Of a DNA stretch of 64,000 bases, positions 11,761 through 25,092 are shown piece by piece. Source of the DNA: Epiperipatus broadwayi (taxonomy: Eukaryota; Onychophora; Udeonychophora; Euonychophora; Peripatidae); assembly GCA_028023455.1 (NCBI GenBank), contig JAQFVV010006546.1:124001-188000 (forward strand). The letters are read 5' to 3'. Within the stretch, counting starts at the first letter, position 1; the number at the start of each line of letters is the position of its first letter. The notes beneath the pieces are model-generated. The model saw only the letters and a list, made by a program, of their open reading frames with translations, was not told the origin of the DNA and did not search any database. The position numbers were made by a program, and so were the translations under genes.

Positions 11761-12216
11761 ATACTCATTCAACATATTTGTTCAGCATCACAGAGATTTC
11801 CCTGCCCTTACACAACTACTCTAAGCTAATGTTTATTTCCTACTCATCCATCATTTTAGGTTGTTATTGTGCACATTGTTTAGATTTCCAATTAATTGGC
11901 CAACTATTAACAATTTCATTGTTTTTTAGTTCCTCATTTACATGATTTTCACATGCCACATTCACCTTCCATATCATTGGAACATTTTAATTTCTTTGAA
12001 TATGGTATTCGTTAAATAAATCTAATTCTTTCAGGTCATCGTATAATATTTAAAAGTATTATTTCTAGGTTCAACTTTAGATGAAATATTGTCTTGTGTT
12101 CAAGGTTATTATATAGTGGTGTCATTTGCAGTTGCAGGATACTTATGATTTTGAAAACACAACTGATCATTATATGGATTATACAATGTACTATGACAAC
12201 CATCTGAGTTCAGGCC
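11761..12216. other. Gypsy-1 leader, no feature seen
   Basis: Between the Penelope-like fragment and the primer binding site I see no coding motif in any frame. It is probably untranslated leader of Gypsy-1. Confidence 0.45.
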
Positions 12217-12234
12217 TTAACACATTGGGCACCA
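12217..12234 (-). other. Gypsy-1 tRNA primer binding site
   Basis: The minus strand reads TGGTGCCCAATGTGTTAA, starting 2 bp after the LTR end. The opening TGG and GCCCAA-GTG match the start of the tRNA-Lys(1,2) type primer site (TGGCGCCCAACGTGGGGC). The 3' part has decayed. Position and sequence together fix the LTR boundary. Confidence 0.7.
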
Positions 12235-12236
12235 AT

Positions 12237-14518
12237 TGTAATGGAATAGATGTATTGGGTGTGTGATCATATTCCTAATGTTGCATCTGGATAGTGCTTA
12301 ACCCCAATAGTTGGTCATTAATGGAACAGATGTAAAATGGCTATTAGTGCCACTCATTTTATTGTACATTGAGGTGATGGTATGAGTTTGAGTGCCTAAA
12401 GTTCACCCATTATAAATATATCACAATTGATGGAATGTTTAATTTAACTATGGTTGTCCTTTAGGTCCTCAATATAGGGTGCTTCTTATATACCCATTAT
12501 TCCTCAGTTCAAATTCCATGGTTATATACACATTTCTAATAAGCTATGGTGATGATTACCATAAGTTTGATATAAAACCAAAAATATTAACATTTGAGTT
12601 ATATGTGTGGTATGTCATGGGTAATGGGAAGTTAAATAAATGATATGGCATGGGCAATGAAAAGTTAGATAAATGAGGAAATATACACAGATTCTAATTA
12701 AATAAAATAAATCATTAACAGCTTTATTCCATTGTGGGTGATTTACAATCTTTTTGAACAAATCAATTTGACATTTGGGTAGTTCAGATCATTTTTCATT
12801 TGATTCAGATAATGTTATGATCATCCTCCTAACCTTTGATCTCATGTAGGATGGTCATCCACCCCCCTCTCTAATCATTTGCTTAGTCTAACAATGTTAT
12901 TTATGATTATTTTCATATGATCATCCTGTTGACCAATCTCTTTATTTCCTGGCTTTAACTTGTCTATCTTAATCCATGGAGATGCATCATGATTTACTGA
13001 CTGTTGTATTCAGGTATGAAGTCCCCCTTTACATTGCCAGTGTTTATGATAGCAATAGCCACTCATACAAGAGATTTAGTCAGTCATAAAAAATAACAAA
13101 TAATAATAAAGTTAATTTAACATTAACAATAAACATATAAAATCATCCTGTACTAGTGTGTGCATTTAATATTTTATAGATAAAATCTCACCTGAACACC
13201 AATAAGTCATCCAGTTCTTTAGTTGGTAGGTCTAAGGATCAACATCTAGGTTTTATTACAATCAAAAATTATGGTCATTGACCTAGAGACCCCCCTTTAC
13301 AATTATGATTGATATTATAGAGCTGAATCACAAATTCTTTTAATAAAAAATAACAACAAGAGAATATACAACAAGAAAAATACATTCTATATGATACATA
13401 TATAATTGAATAATCAAAATGTTAGTACATATAGTTAGCTATTTTTCAGCATTTGGTTGGTTCTTTCTAGATTAGAAAAATTCCTGGATCTTGGGAGTTT
13501 GTAATCCATTTGATGTTATCTGGTCATCCTCTAGGTAATTGGTCAATGACATGACAGTGGAGACATGATGTTTCTTTGTTTACTTCTGCTTCTCCATGAT
13601 CTTAGTGAATATTGTCTCTTCCTGGTAATGGTGAAGACATTACCGGTGTTATTAGTTTATGAAATTGAATTATTTGAAGGCATGTGACTGGCAGCTTTCT
13701 ATCTATGAAATTTAATGTGTTTCCTACTACTACATCCTTTGGTGTTGCTTAGTATTCATCAGAATTAATATTATCTGCTATAGATGAGAAGGTGTGTGGT
13801 TTTTTTTTTTGTTTTTTTTCAGCCAGCTAACAATTCTTATGAGCCTTATGTCACTGAGTAATAAAATTGTACATGAATTGTTCCTTTAGAACTATTAACG
13901 TAAGTCTTCTCTATAGAAATGTATTATTCCTTTAATCTCTATAAACTTTTCCTCCTCTAATCATTTCCAATAGTTTTTGAAGATAATTTATTCTTTTAAA
14001 ATATTATCAAATACATAAATCCAACATTAGTTCCATTTTAAGCATTATTTTAGTGCATGTTGATAGCTTAAAAAATTATGTATTTTTTTTTTTTGATTAA
14101 AACAATTCAGTTTCTTTTCTCACATATCCAGTCTGTGTCACACACCTGGTATATATAATGCTGTATTTCCATTGTTCACATGATTTAATTTCATTTAGTC
14201 TCAATTTGTTATTTTTTTTAAATTAATGATGTAATAACTTGTTTAGATTCCATTTTTTTCTTACTCTTTTATACTAAATTTGGCAATTTGATAAATTGAG
14301 CATCAATTACTCTTATTTTGTAGTCAGTAGACTTAACACAACAACAAAAAAAATAAAAACAAAAGATGCTGTCACAATCTTCTCATAATATAATTAACAT
14401 TGTAATTTGCTTTTACATAACAAAAAGGGTTAATAGATTCATTATCCCTTTAATAAAGTATGTTTTATTTCAGACCCTCTTTGTTTTTAATAGGTTGGGA
14501 CTGTACTCTTACATTACA
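12237..14518 (-). repeat. Gypsy-1 5' LTR, about 2.28 kb
   Basis: The plus-strand ends are TGTAATGG and ACATTACA, inverted TG...CA termini as in LTRs. The primer binding site abuts the left end. The last 630 bp (13885-14509) is repeated in the left LTR remnant. The unusually long LTR resembles the 2.3-kb LTRs of Gypsy-2 and the solo LTR at 31.6 kb. No coding frame is visible within it. Confidence 0.7.
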
Positions 14519-14742
14519 TAACAAGGTACATATATCAAATTAGGTTTATATAAAATTTTTAAATGTGATATTGAGAAAAATACATAAAAACACATGGTAG
14601 TATAATTGAAAACAAATGGAGAAGGGGTTGAAGTTGGTGTTAAATTGGTATATGGTCCCATAAAAATTGGGCTCATTTGGGAAGAGTACTATAGACTTCA
14701 TAGCTAAATCTTATTGTTCATTTGTTATAGAAGTTTCATGTG

Positions 14743-15251
14743 AAAAAAATGGAAAAATACTAGTCAGCACCAATTGCATCTTGGAAAAATAGAAAAACAC
14801 CACTTCTGCATTAATTGCATCCTGGGAGAATGAAAATACACTAGAATGCATGGATTCCATCTTCAGAAAATAAAAATATTAGTCAGCATGAATAGCATCC
14901 TGGGAAAATTGAAAAATACTGGTTCAGCATGAATTGTATCTTGGGAAAATAGAAAAACAGTAATCAGCATAAATTACATCTTGGGAAAATGGAAAAAACA
15001 CTAGTCCGCATGAACTGTATTTTGGGAAAATGGAAAAATTTCATTTCAGCATGAATTGCATCCTGGAAAAATGGAAAACCACATTTTAGTTTGCATTGTA
15101 TCCTGGAAAAATGGGAAAAATACTAGTTAGCATAATTGCATCTTGGGAAAATGGAAAAACACTAGTCAGCATGAATTAATTGCACATTGGGAAAGCATGA
15201 ATTCAATCTTGGGGAAAATGGAAAAACACCAGTTCTCACAAGTTGCATCCT
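14743..15251. repeat. minisatellite, about 13 copies of a 41-bp unit
   Basis: The unit contains GGGAAAATGGAAAAACACTA followed by GTCAGCATGAATTGCATCTT, with many substitutions and small indels between copies. I count about 13 partial or complete units. It lies just outside the Gypsy-1 5' LTR. Confidence 0.85.
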
Positions 15252-15302
15252 TTAATAATGATGGTATTGAACAAATTTTTTAAGTTGAAGCTTGAGAATT
15301 TA

Positions 15303-15354
15303 CAACTGTTATATATATATATATATATATATATATAACAGTTGATATAAATCT

Positions 15355-15396
<42 letters not shown>

Positions 15397-15402
15397 AGAT
15401 TT
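15303..15402. repeat. two adjacent TA-core hairpins
   Basis: Hairpin one (15303-15344) has arms CAACTGTTA and TAACAGTTG around (TA)n. Hairpin two (15349-15402) has arms AAATCTTAGTTTA and TAAACTAAGATTT around (TA)n. Each TA tract is framed by unique perfect arms, so these are true palindromes. They could be tiny foldback insertions. Confidence 0.85.
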
Positions 15403-15629
15403 GCTGCAGGATTATAATTATACAATTTTAAAAATAAAGTTGCCATCTTTATTTTATTTCTTATGTTTGTCAAAAATAAATATGATTAAATTTTTCTATG
15501 TGCACACATGAAAATTTTTTTTTAAAAGGTGTAAAATTTACTTTTAATAAAGTTGGTATTGAGCAAACTTTTAGGATTTGCAGCAGGAGCTCGTGGAATG
15601 AAAATGGTGATAGGACCAAGATTTATTGC

Positions 15630-15893
<264 letters not shown>

Positions 15894-18065
15894 AATACAA
15901 TCTTCACACCACATCTATCTTTTCAACAGTTTTAATGTCAGTAAATGTGTTGAAAAAAAATTAAATTTAAACTCAAATTAAAAACTAATAAAAAAATGAA
16001 ATTTCATTTTTAAAAATTTTAATTTTTAAATTGCAGTGCAGCAACAAATCTTCGATACATCACAAAGAAATGGCAACTGTTTTTTTTAGATGAATTTAGT
16101 ATCTTAAATTTAAATTTTAACATCACAAAGGCATTGTAATTTTTGTAGCTCATCAATAACTTTCATTAAAAGAAGAATGAAGAAAAAGAGTACAGAAGTA
16201 ATAGGTTATATATTTTTTGCTGAAAGAGAGAGAAAGTGATATACTAATAATTATAATTTTAAAAATAATTTTATCATTGACTTGTATATAATGTATACAA
16301 TAAAATGTTAAAATATTATCATTATATCATTCTGTGCAAGCCAGAGTAATCAATGGATGCACTGAGTGACTAGTGTATGGAGAATTTTGCCTCTATGAAA
16401 AACAGTTTGTGTAATCATAAAGAATATTAATCATGTGATGTTTGATTGTTTACTGTTAGCATGGCATATGTTAAATATGCATATATTATTATATTTTTTG
16501 TAACTGTTTTTGTTAAAATATTAATGTATATGCTGCAATTTTAAATTTACTTGTATATGGATATTGGCATACTGTAAATGTATAATTAAAATATCTACCC
16601 TATATGTAAATGTATGAATTTATACTTTAGATTTACTACTATTCATGCATTTCAGTATCTATGAGAAGAGTTGAAACTAAATGACTGGGCAATTTTTATT
16701 TAGTATTAAGGGGGTTAATTTCAAAAGTTAAAGTTTCTAAATAGATTTCAACTAAATAAAAAAATATCACTTTGATCAATTGCTGGAGTTGTGAACTATA
16801 TATCATTTTGATAAGTGAATATTATATGTTATTTTAAATATATTTTAATTAAATTGTTACTATTAATTTATTTACACCAAAGAATGCATGGAATTTCTAG
16901 ACTTGATACTTATTTTAGTTGTATTCCTTAAAATATTTTAAATAATGACAAGACAAACAACATTTTAAATTTATAAATATGATTTTTTCCTACTAGCATT
17001 TATTAACGAACACTTCAACAACAGATTCTCATAAAATAATTGTTAATATATTTTTGTTTATTTTATTATTAACAATAAATGATTTTATGATAAATAGAAT
17101 ATTACTTAAAAATAGTTGACATTTTAATTTTTTTTAAAAAAAAACTAGAGTATATTTCAGCTTAAAAATAATTGATAAAAAGAATTTAATAATAGCTAGT
17201 TTTGACGATTAAATAAATTAGATTATAAACGATATTACATTCTGGACTCTGTCTTTGCAGATAAAGAAAATGAACTTAATACGATGCTATGTAAATTATA
17301 ATAATATTTGTAGAAATTTTGGTTTAAAAGCAAATATGTAAAGTAATGATTGTAGGTAAATGGAATAAAAGATCAAGAGGAATAAAAGGTTATTTTTAAG
17401 ATAATTCATTATACAACTGAAGAAATAATAAAAGATATTCCAAAGAGGCTAAATAGACTTTCACTAAGATAGAAGTTATGTTGTTGCCCATTAAATAAGC
17501 TTTCAATAAGATAGAGGTTATGTTACTGCCCATTAAATTTAAAATGAAATAAGAGAAGTTTGATAAAAGTTTCATTTGGTGTGTAGCATATATGGAAAAA
17601 TATTGGATGATAGGAAAAAGAGAAAGGATGAGGTTTTAGAGAAAAATAAATTAAAAAATGAGGATAGCAATATTAAAGTGTTGAAAAGATTCAATTAAAA
17701 AATTTATAAAAAAAGTTGTAAGTGGAAAGGAAATTGGATTAGGCATATAATTAGCGATAGAATCATATAATTCTGTGAAAAGAAAGAAAAAAATAGAAGA
17801 AATTTGACGATTAAAAAAAGAAATTAATTATGAGCAGAGCAAGGACAGAAAGATTTGGAGAATATTGTTTGGTTTGTTTATAAAATATATATTTTAATAT
17901 ATATTTTGGGATGATTACCAAATTATACAATTAAATAATTTTTTTAAAAATTTCAACTAGGATCTGAACATGTATTTCTAATAATGATAGGAAGATTAGG
18001 AAGGAAAGAGATGAGTTGGTTTTAAATTACTCATACAATTAAATAAATTAGTTATTAAATACTGT

Positions 18066-18098
<33 letters not shown>

Positions 18099-20194
18099 TG
18101 GTGATCATGTGAAATTAAACATAATATAGCCAAAAAAAGTTATTGTATAAAAATAAAGTGATCATAAATGTGGTAAAATAATAATCCTCAAAAATACAAT
18201 AATTATACAAATTGCAGGCTTACTGTGTTAAGATACATTTTACTTCTTTTTCATTTGTTGTGTTAGGAATGATTATGCTTTACTTGTATAGAAATAACTT
18301 TTAGTATTGAAATTTGAACCCAGTTGTAGAATGATTTACACTAGAGATCAAAGTTCATGGATCATGGCTCAATTGTCACTTCTGCTGTTTGAACTTTATG
18401 TGCATTTTAAAAAACAAATGATTTATTCAATTATTTTTTCCTAGAATTAAATTGTGAAAATTAGTTTTTATTATTAAGTTACCATTAAATATTAATTTAG
18501 TTGTTTTATATTAAGTACTATAAAAATACTACATTTGTTAATAATTTGATTGTTTAATTTACATGAAGTACCACAATACATATTGGATGAGTTAAAATTT
18601 ATATAAAATTAAACAAAAAAACTATTTTATAGTATTTCATATTTTTAATAATGCTAACCACATTTGAGTTTACATTTAGAAATAAACATAAATATTAAGA
18701 TGATATCGAATAGGTTGTTACAGAATAGCCAGTAATAGTAAACCTTCAATGATCTGGGTGATAATAGGATAATATAGATTAGTTAAATAGAATAAATAAT
18801 AAATATATAAGAATGTATATTTGTTTGATCACTTAAATGAAATTAATATTCTGCATCTGTCTCTTGGATATTCAAGTGTCATATGTCTTTCTGAGGAATT
18901 AATTATGTGATTAGTATTTATTTCCTAATTACTCTACTTAACTTCTTGTAAAAAATGTAACGCCCATACATTCATTTATATAAAATAATGTAACTGAAAC
19001 AACACTACCTATAAAAATATAGTAATTTAAGAAAAATATGGTCCAAAGTATTTTGAAATTTAGTTCACCAACTTTATAATCTAAAGGACAATTTTATATA
19101 AAATACAACAACAAACAAACAGATAATACATAAGCAATAAAAAATAATAGGAAATGAAAAGCTAGAAAAATGTAAAGAATAAAAAAAGAATGTATTCATT
19201 TATGTAATAATAAAAAAAAATAATGATAAAGCATATTTGAAAAAAAAAACAATTAATTAATAAATAGCTAATATTAATTAAACAAATCTGACGGAATAAC
19301 TATATGTCATTAAATTGCTAAGTAGTCGTCAAATAATTTAAAACAAGAATAAAATTATAAAATTCTTATTGATTTAGAAGTAATAATAGTATTTGATTAA
19401 ATTAACTAAAATTTACAACTAAAAACTTATTTTCCAAGTAGAGTTTATTATCAAAAAGTTGCTATTAAATAAAACGTTAAAAAACAATAAGAACAGAACA
19501 TCAACAAACCATAATTAAAAAAAACAAACATTTAATTAGCTGCTTTTGTCAATAAAATAATAAGTTCTTTAAAATGTCTGAAAACTCTTAGATACAAAAG
19601 ATGACTTAATAATAAAGAAAAATATTTGAAAGTCATTTTTGAAAAAATAAATACTGGAAAAAAAATTCAAATAATAGAAATCTGTAAAGTTATAGAGAAT
19701 AAACAAATTTATGGTAAAATTAGTTATTTAATGGTCAAAAAATAATAGAAAAAGAGTAAACACAAAATAATAAAATGCGCTTATACATATAAGCACACAC
19801 ATGGATGCAATACATTACTAACAGAAGCGAGTCATTAATAGTTTACTGCAAAATTATTTTGAAATCTTTATCTCCAAATATCCCTTAAAACCGTTTTTTT
19901 TAAATAACGATCTAACAAACTTTTTGATGGGATTTTATCTTTGAGGATCTAGTCAAAACCTTTTCCAAATTTTTAGGAATTCTCTTTTCACATTACGTTC
20001 TCGGCAATTTTTTTTTTTTTTTTTAATTTTCTATAATATTATTACCAGTTTTAACTTTTTCTTTTTTCTTTGTTATTTTTAAGATTTTTAAAATCATATC
20101 TCTACGTTATTTTTAATGAAATTAGTCATTATATAAACTTTTAATTCTTATTAGATATTGTTCACATCATTTTCACTCAACATTGGCATTTAGT
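15894..20194. other. AT-rich spacer, no gene seen
   Basis: About 4.3 kb with very low G+C, dense stops and no recognised protein motif. It holds a tandem duplication at 17456-17538 and a TA/GA run near 18070-18096. A lysine-rich tract at 17640-17870 has weak LINE-tail flavour (see rejected items). Confidence 0.55.
17456..17538. repeat. two-copy tandem duplication, about 42 bp
   Basis: Both copies carry CTTTCA.TAAGATAGA.GTT and TGCCCATTAAAT-like words, with a few substitutions. It is a simple local duplication. Confidence 0.8.
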
Positions 20195-22005
20195 ATCTAT
20201 TAAATGGAATTTTGTAAAATGGTATGGAAAAGAGTTGAAAATTATATAAGAAAGTATAACTGTGAACTAGCAAGGAAAGCTGTAGAAAAAAATAAAAGTC
20301 TCAAGAATGTAAAACAACATTTTGATATTGGTAGGAAATTTATATCTGCAATAAGAAAAAAAGATGGAATTATTACTAAAAAGAGAGATGGCATTATGAA
20401 ATGGGTAGAAGACTTTTATTAAAAATTATATAGTAATAAAGAACAAGTACCTCCTATTTCTATTACATCTTCTGAATTGCCCAGAATTTTAAATGAAGAA
20501 GTGAAACATGCGATTAAATGTATGAAGAAAGGGAAGGCTACAGGTAATGATGGAATTATAATTGATATATTAAAAGAAGCAGGTGAAGAAATAGAATTTT
20601 TTTAGAAAAGTTATATACCAAATGTCTAAATGATAAAGATGTACCAGATGATTGGAAGAATGCAGTAATAATATTAATATTTAAAAAAGGTGATAAAGAA
20701 GATATTAGAAATTACAGACCTATCAGCCTTTTATCAGTTTTATACAAAATTTTTACCAAGATAATTACAACTGGTCTACAAAGAACATTGGATTTCCACC
20801 AACCAAGGGAACAAACTGGATTTAAAAGTGGTTTTAGTACAGTAGATCATATCCAGGTATTGAGAGAAGTTATAGAAAGGACAAATGAATATGAGTTGCC
20901 ATTATGTTTTGGATTTGTAGATTATGAAAAGGCATTTGATTCTATAAACATTTCTTCAGTGATTAAAGCATTGGATCATCAAGGTATAGATCCAGGATAT
21001 TGTCATATTTTAAAGAATATTTATAAAAATGCAACAGCAACAATTAGATTACATAATGATACTGGGAAAGTCAACATTGAGAAAGGTGTAAGACAAGGTG
21101 ACTCCATATCTCCAAAACTTTTTACAGCAGTGTTGCAAGAAATATTTTGTGGATTAAAATGGGAAACTAAAGGAGTGAAAGTAAATGGAGATTATTTAAG
21201 TCATTTAGATTTTGCAGATGATATAGTTGTTTTTGCAAATAATGCTTCAGAGCTGCAGGAAATGTTGCAGGAGTTATCAGATGAAAGTAGGAAAGTAGGA
21301 CTAAAGATAAATGTTAAAAAGACTAAAGTAATGTTTAATCAATTTGCTCAAAATATGAAAATAAAGATTGATTATGATGAATTAGAAGAAGTTAACAGTT
21401 ACAAATACCTTGGTCAGATTATTAATACAGATGGAAACATAATGGATGAAATTAATCATAGAATTAAACTTGGTTGAAGTGCTTTTGGTAGAAATAACTT
21501 GATACTAAAAGGAAATATGCCTATGTGTTTGAAAAGGAAGGTTTTTAACAAATGTGTTTTACCAGTTCTTACTTATGGATCTGAGACTTGGACACTTAAT
21601 AAAAGAGCAATACAGAGACTCCAGACCACTCAAAGAAGTATGGAGAGATGCATGTTGGGAGTAACAAGAAGAGATCGAAAATGCAATGTATGGGTAAGAG
21701 AACAAACAGGTGTTACTGACCTCATTGAAAAAATTAAAAGATTGAAGTGGAGTTGGGCTGGACATATTGCTAGAAGAGATGATAATAGATGGACAATTGA
21801 AATCTTAAACTGGATTCCAAGAGATTGTAAAAGACCCAGAAAGAGACCACATGTGAGATGGATGGATGAAATAAGAAAGTATGCAGGGGTGATGTGGAGA
21901 AAAGAAGCTAAAGATCAGAGAAGATGGATTAAACTTGGACAGACCTTCATCCTGCAGTGAATTGATAATGGTTAATGATAGTGATGATGACGAAATGGAA
22001 AATGA
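20195..22005 (+). mobile_element. RTE-type LINE copy 1, 5' truncated
   Basis: This non-LTR retrotransposon lacks its endonuclease domain, as expected from incomplete reverse transcription at the 5' end. The coding relic (20204-21960) is followed by a short tail rich in TGATAATG/TGATGATGA words (21958-21995), the usual RTE 3' end. Copy 2 at 23.9 kb is closely related, and alignment by eye shows only scattered substitutions. Confidence 0.85.
20204..21960 (+). pseudogene. RTE reverse transcriptase relic
   Basis: RT copies element RNA at a nicked target. Visible blocks in order: KGKATGNDGI (about 20533), DIRNYRPISLLSVLYK (20700), PREQTGFKSGFSTVDHI (20805), LCFGFVDYEKAFDSI (20905), GVRQGDSISPKLF (21087), LSHLDFADDIVVFANN (21195) with the FADD catalytic box, and KTKVMFN (21318). 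The C-terminal part has YGSETWTLNKRAIQRLQ (21574) and a RLKWSWAGHIARRDD segment (21741) typical of RTE ends. Defects are one frameshift near 20600 in a T-run, and an in-frame TGA at 21475 where copy and family suggest Trp. With only about two lesions this is the best preserved coding relic in the window, though it has no endonuclease. Confidence 0.9.
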
Positions 22006-23944
22006 AAATAAATAGATTCAATTGTAATACGAGACATAGCTTTGTATCGTAGATGTATTTAGAGTCTAGGATCCATCTATTGTTAGTTATCTTAGTCATC
22101 GCTTATATGCTTGGTTAGAATAATGGCAGACTTATCACTATCTAATAATCTGATGATTTGCTATGATATCATGTGATTATTTTGCTTAAAACTCTGTAAT
22201 AGTAAAATAAGTAAGTCTTTAATTATGATTTAATTCTCGAACAAACAAATTACTTTAAGTTCAAAAACTTAAAGAATTTTCATTTTATTTTATTTACTTC
22301 ATAGAATATAAAGATTAAATTGACTTGTGTAATCAAAGCAAAAATTCTTTTTGTCTTAATATGAACTTGCTCATTCTATGTAGATTGGTAGATTAAATGC
22401 AGAAGTACCTTTTTTTTTTTTTTATAATATTTGCTACATTTACTTCTCATTTTTTATTTTAATAGTACAATAGTAAGACAAAAAAAACGTTTACAATCTG
22501 TTTTTGTGTTCTCATTCCACCTTGTTAGAAATAATGATGTTTCTACTATTATTGTAGACAATATATAAACATTGAATAAACGAATAAAGAAACTTCATAT
22601 TGTAACAGAAAGTAGTTACTCTGATCAGACATTGGTTAATCTTTACACTATACTTAGAGTTTAAGTTTGTGTGTGTGTTTTTCTAAATTTTTGCTCATCT
22701 ATTTTTAATGTTTATTTATTTTAATTAAAAAGTAAAACATTAAATTGGAGTTTAAAAATCAAATGTTTATGAATTATTTATATAATTCAACTTATTCCAC
22801 TTTTGAAAGTAAATCTTTTTTAATTAACTTTCAATGACCCCCCCCCTTTAACAAATACTTCAGTAGAAATATATATATATATATTTAAAACTTTTAGTAT
22901 TTTGCAAATATTTTTTAAAACATATTTTCTTTTTACAAACTATTTTTCTCAAATGACACTCAGGCTTAGAATATTTTTTTTGTATATAGTTAATCTATAC
23001 ATAACCTATTTGGCCATTGAAATTGGATTGGGAAAATAGTATTTAAGTTCTATTTTAATTAGAATTTATCAAATAGGTTATAGATGCCCCAATATAAAAA
23101 GAATACAATTGTAATATGATGCAAGCTTTACCACTGATAGGTAGGGGTATATTCTTATAAATACTTAATTATGATTTACAAAAACGTTTTTTTCCTTTTA
23201 TTCATAGGTGAGATACCTCCTTCAAATGAGGAAAAGTTTGTATTATATTGTAATCATAAGTATGTGTATTCAGAATATAAGCAAGTCAAATTATCCGGAA
23301 ACAGTCTTAGATAAAATAGCTAGATATCAACTAAAAAACTAATGCTTAATAAATGGATTAATTGTGACCAAATTCTAATCTTGTTTAAAATATTTTAAAA
23401 TTTTATAAAATTTACTTTGTCCTTTTAACTTGGATCGAGAACAATACCGGCAGAATAAGACATATCTGTAAATGATTTATTTTTATTCACTTAATACTAA
23501 TCTAGCTATCCCATACTAACCTGAGCCTTTCATTCTTTAACTAATTAGATAAATACCCGATTACTGCTAACAATTGATGTGTTATCTAGAATGGTTCATT
23601 CAATGTAAATTAATAGGCCCTATGCATGACCAAAGATACACTTATTATAAAAATCCAAAGTTTAGATGCACATTTTATAATAATGCATTTTTAATTACTA
23701 ATACTAGACTATGATTTTCAGTTGTAGAAAAAGTATTGCTTAAATTATACATATCTGTAGTAGTTTTCGTAGATACAATAGTATTGATTTTTTTTTTTTT
23801 AGAAAAGGAGAGGGTTTAACTTTTAATATTTTTACATAAGAGGGAAGGATCAATTTCATTATAAATTCTTTTAGATGGTCATATTTATTTTCAGTTTAGA
23901 ATTTTTCTCTTTGAAAAATTTAAATTTTTTATTTATTAAGCATT
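22006..23944. other. AT-rich spacer between RTE copies
   Basis: No coding motif is visible in either strand. It contains T-runs, a C9 run near 22840 and a short TA run near 22870. The two RTE copies are separate insertions or parts of a duplication. This spacer does not itself repeat, which favours separate insertions. Confidence 0.5.
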
Positions 23945-24160
23945 ATAGATCATATCCAGGTATTGAGAGAAGTTATAGAAAGGACAAATGAATATGAGTT
24001 GCCACTATGCTTTGGTTTTGTAGATTATGAAAAGGCATTTGATTCTATAAACATTTCTTTAGTGGTTAAAGCATTGGATCATCAAGGTATAGATCCAGGA
24101 TATTGTCATATTTTAAAGAATATTTATAAAAATGCAACAGCAACAATTAGATTCCATAAT

Positions 24161-24298
24161 TTTATGATGGCTATGATTCAGATCCTCAAAAAACGTTAAG
24201 CCTATTGACATTAACATTTAATTTATATCTTCTCCACTAAAACTTACTTATAAATAAGTGTTTTGTTTGCATAATGTTCAGAAGTAAAACTAATTTTA
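24161..24298. mobile_element. 138-bp insertion in RTE copy 2
   Basis: Comparison with copy 1 shows 138 extra bp flanked by TTCCATAAT (24152-24160) and TTACATAAT (24299-24307). Copy 1 has a single TTACATAAT there. This is a target duplication of about 9 bp with one later substitution. The insert has no coding capacity and no clear inverted repeats, so its class is unknown. Confidence 0.75.
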
Positions 24299-24663
24299 TT
24301 ACATAATGATACTAGGAAAATCAACATTGAGAAGGGTGTAAAACAGGGTGACTTCATATCCAAAAATTTTTACAGCAGTGCTGCAAAAAGTGTTTTGTGG
24401 ATTAAAATGGGAAGCTAAAGGAATGAAAGTAAATGGAGATTATTTAAGTCATTTAGATTTTGCAGATGATGTAGTTGTTTTTGAAAATAATGCTTTAGAG
24501 CTGCAGAAAATGTTGCAGGAGTTATCAGATGAAAGTAGGAAGGTCAGACTAAAGATAAATGTTAAAAAGACTAAAGTAATGTTCAATGGATTTTCTCAAA
24601 ATATAAAAATAAAGATTGATTATGATGAGTTTGAAGAAGTTAACAGCTATAAATACTTTGGTA

Positions 24664-24680
24664 AGATATATATATATATG

Positions 24681-24731
<51 letters not shown>

Positions 24732-25046
24732 CACTAGATGAAGCTTTACCAATAGCTCCTAACAAGCTTTTGTTTACATAAACGCTGAGAGAGATAGAAT
24801 TCAATATCTCTTTCATTGTCTCCAACCTTTAGACCATGGTTTTGAGTTAGTTGGCTCACCTCAGTAAAGGGTAGGAAGACCGTCTTCCTACCCTTTACTG
24901 AGGTGAGCCAACTAGCTCGAAACCATGGTCTAAAGGTTGGAGATAACGAAAGAGATATTGAATGCTATCTCTGTCAGCATTTATGTAAACAAAAGCTTAA
25001 AATGCAAGCTAAGGGCAAGTTACAAAATTTACAACTTGTTTTGTTT

Positions 25047-25087
<41 letters not shown>
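24664..25087. mobile_element. foldback element with TA-rich ends
   Basis: An inserted block in RTE copy 2. It starts and ends in (TA)n and has GATCACTATA and GATCACTAGA words beside the left TA run. In its middle is a long hairpin: arms 24764-24880 and 24882-24998 around C at 24881, with about seven mismatches in 117 positions. The arms include TTTGTTTACATAAACG, shared with the hairpin at 49584-49720. No protein is encoded. A transcript would fold into a long double-stranded RNA. Confidence 0.85.

Positions 25088-25092
<5 letters not shown>

Larger units (their letters stand above)
3688..14518 (-). mobile_element. Gypsy-1, decayed Ty3/gypsy LTR retrotransposon with nested insertions
   Basis: Read on the minus strand the order is 5' LTR (12237-14518), primer binding site (12217-12234), leader with a Penelope-like fragment, gag, RT, RNase H, integrase, short 3' noncoding DNA and a partial 3' LTR (6015 down to 3688, split by a 1.7-kb DNA element). 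RT before RNase H before integrase is the Ty3/gypsy order. About 600 bp is shared in direct orientation between 13885-14509 and the left side (5430-6015 plus 3688-3707), which defines the LTR pair. The rest of the 3' LTR is missing or unrecognisable. Every coding region has stops and frameshifts, so the element cannot be autonomous. No env-like frame is visible. Confidence 0.8.

Noticed and set aside
14743-15251. CRISPR-like regular array
   Set aside because: Whole 41-bp units repeat with drift and no unique spacers. This is a eukaryotic minisatellite.
17640-17870. Lysine-rich tract with a WKGNWIRHIISDRI-like word, possibly a LINE C-terminus
   Set aside because: Only one short block resembles LINE tails, no other motif supports it, and stops are dense.
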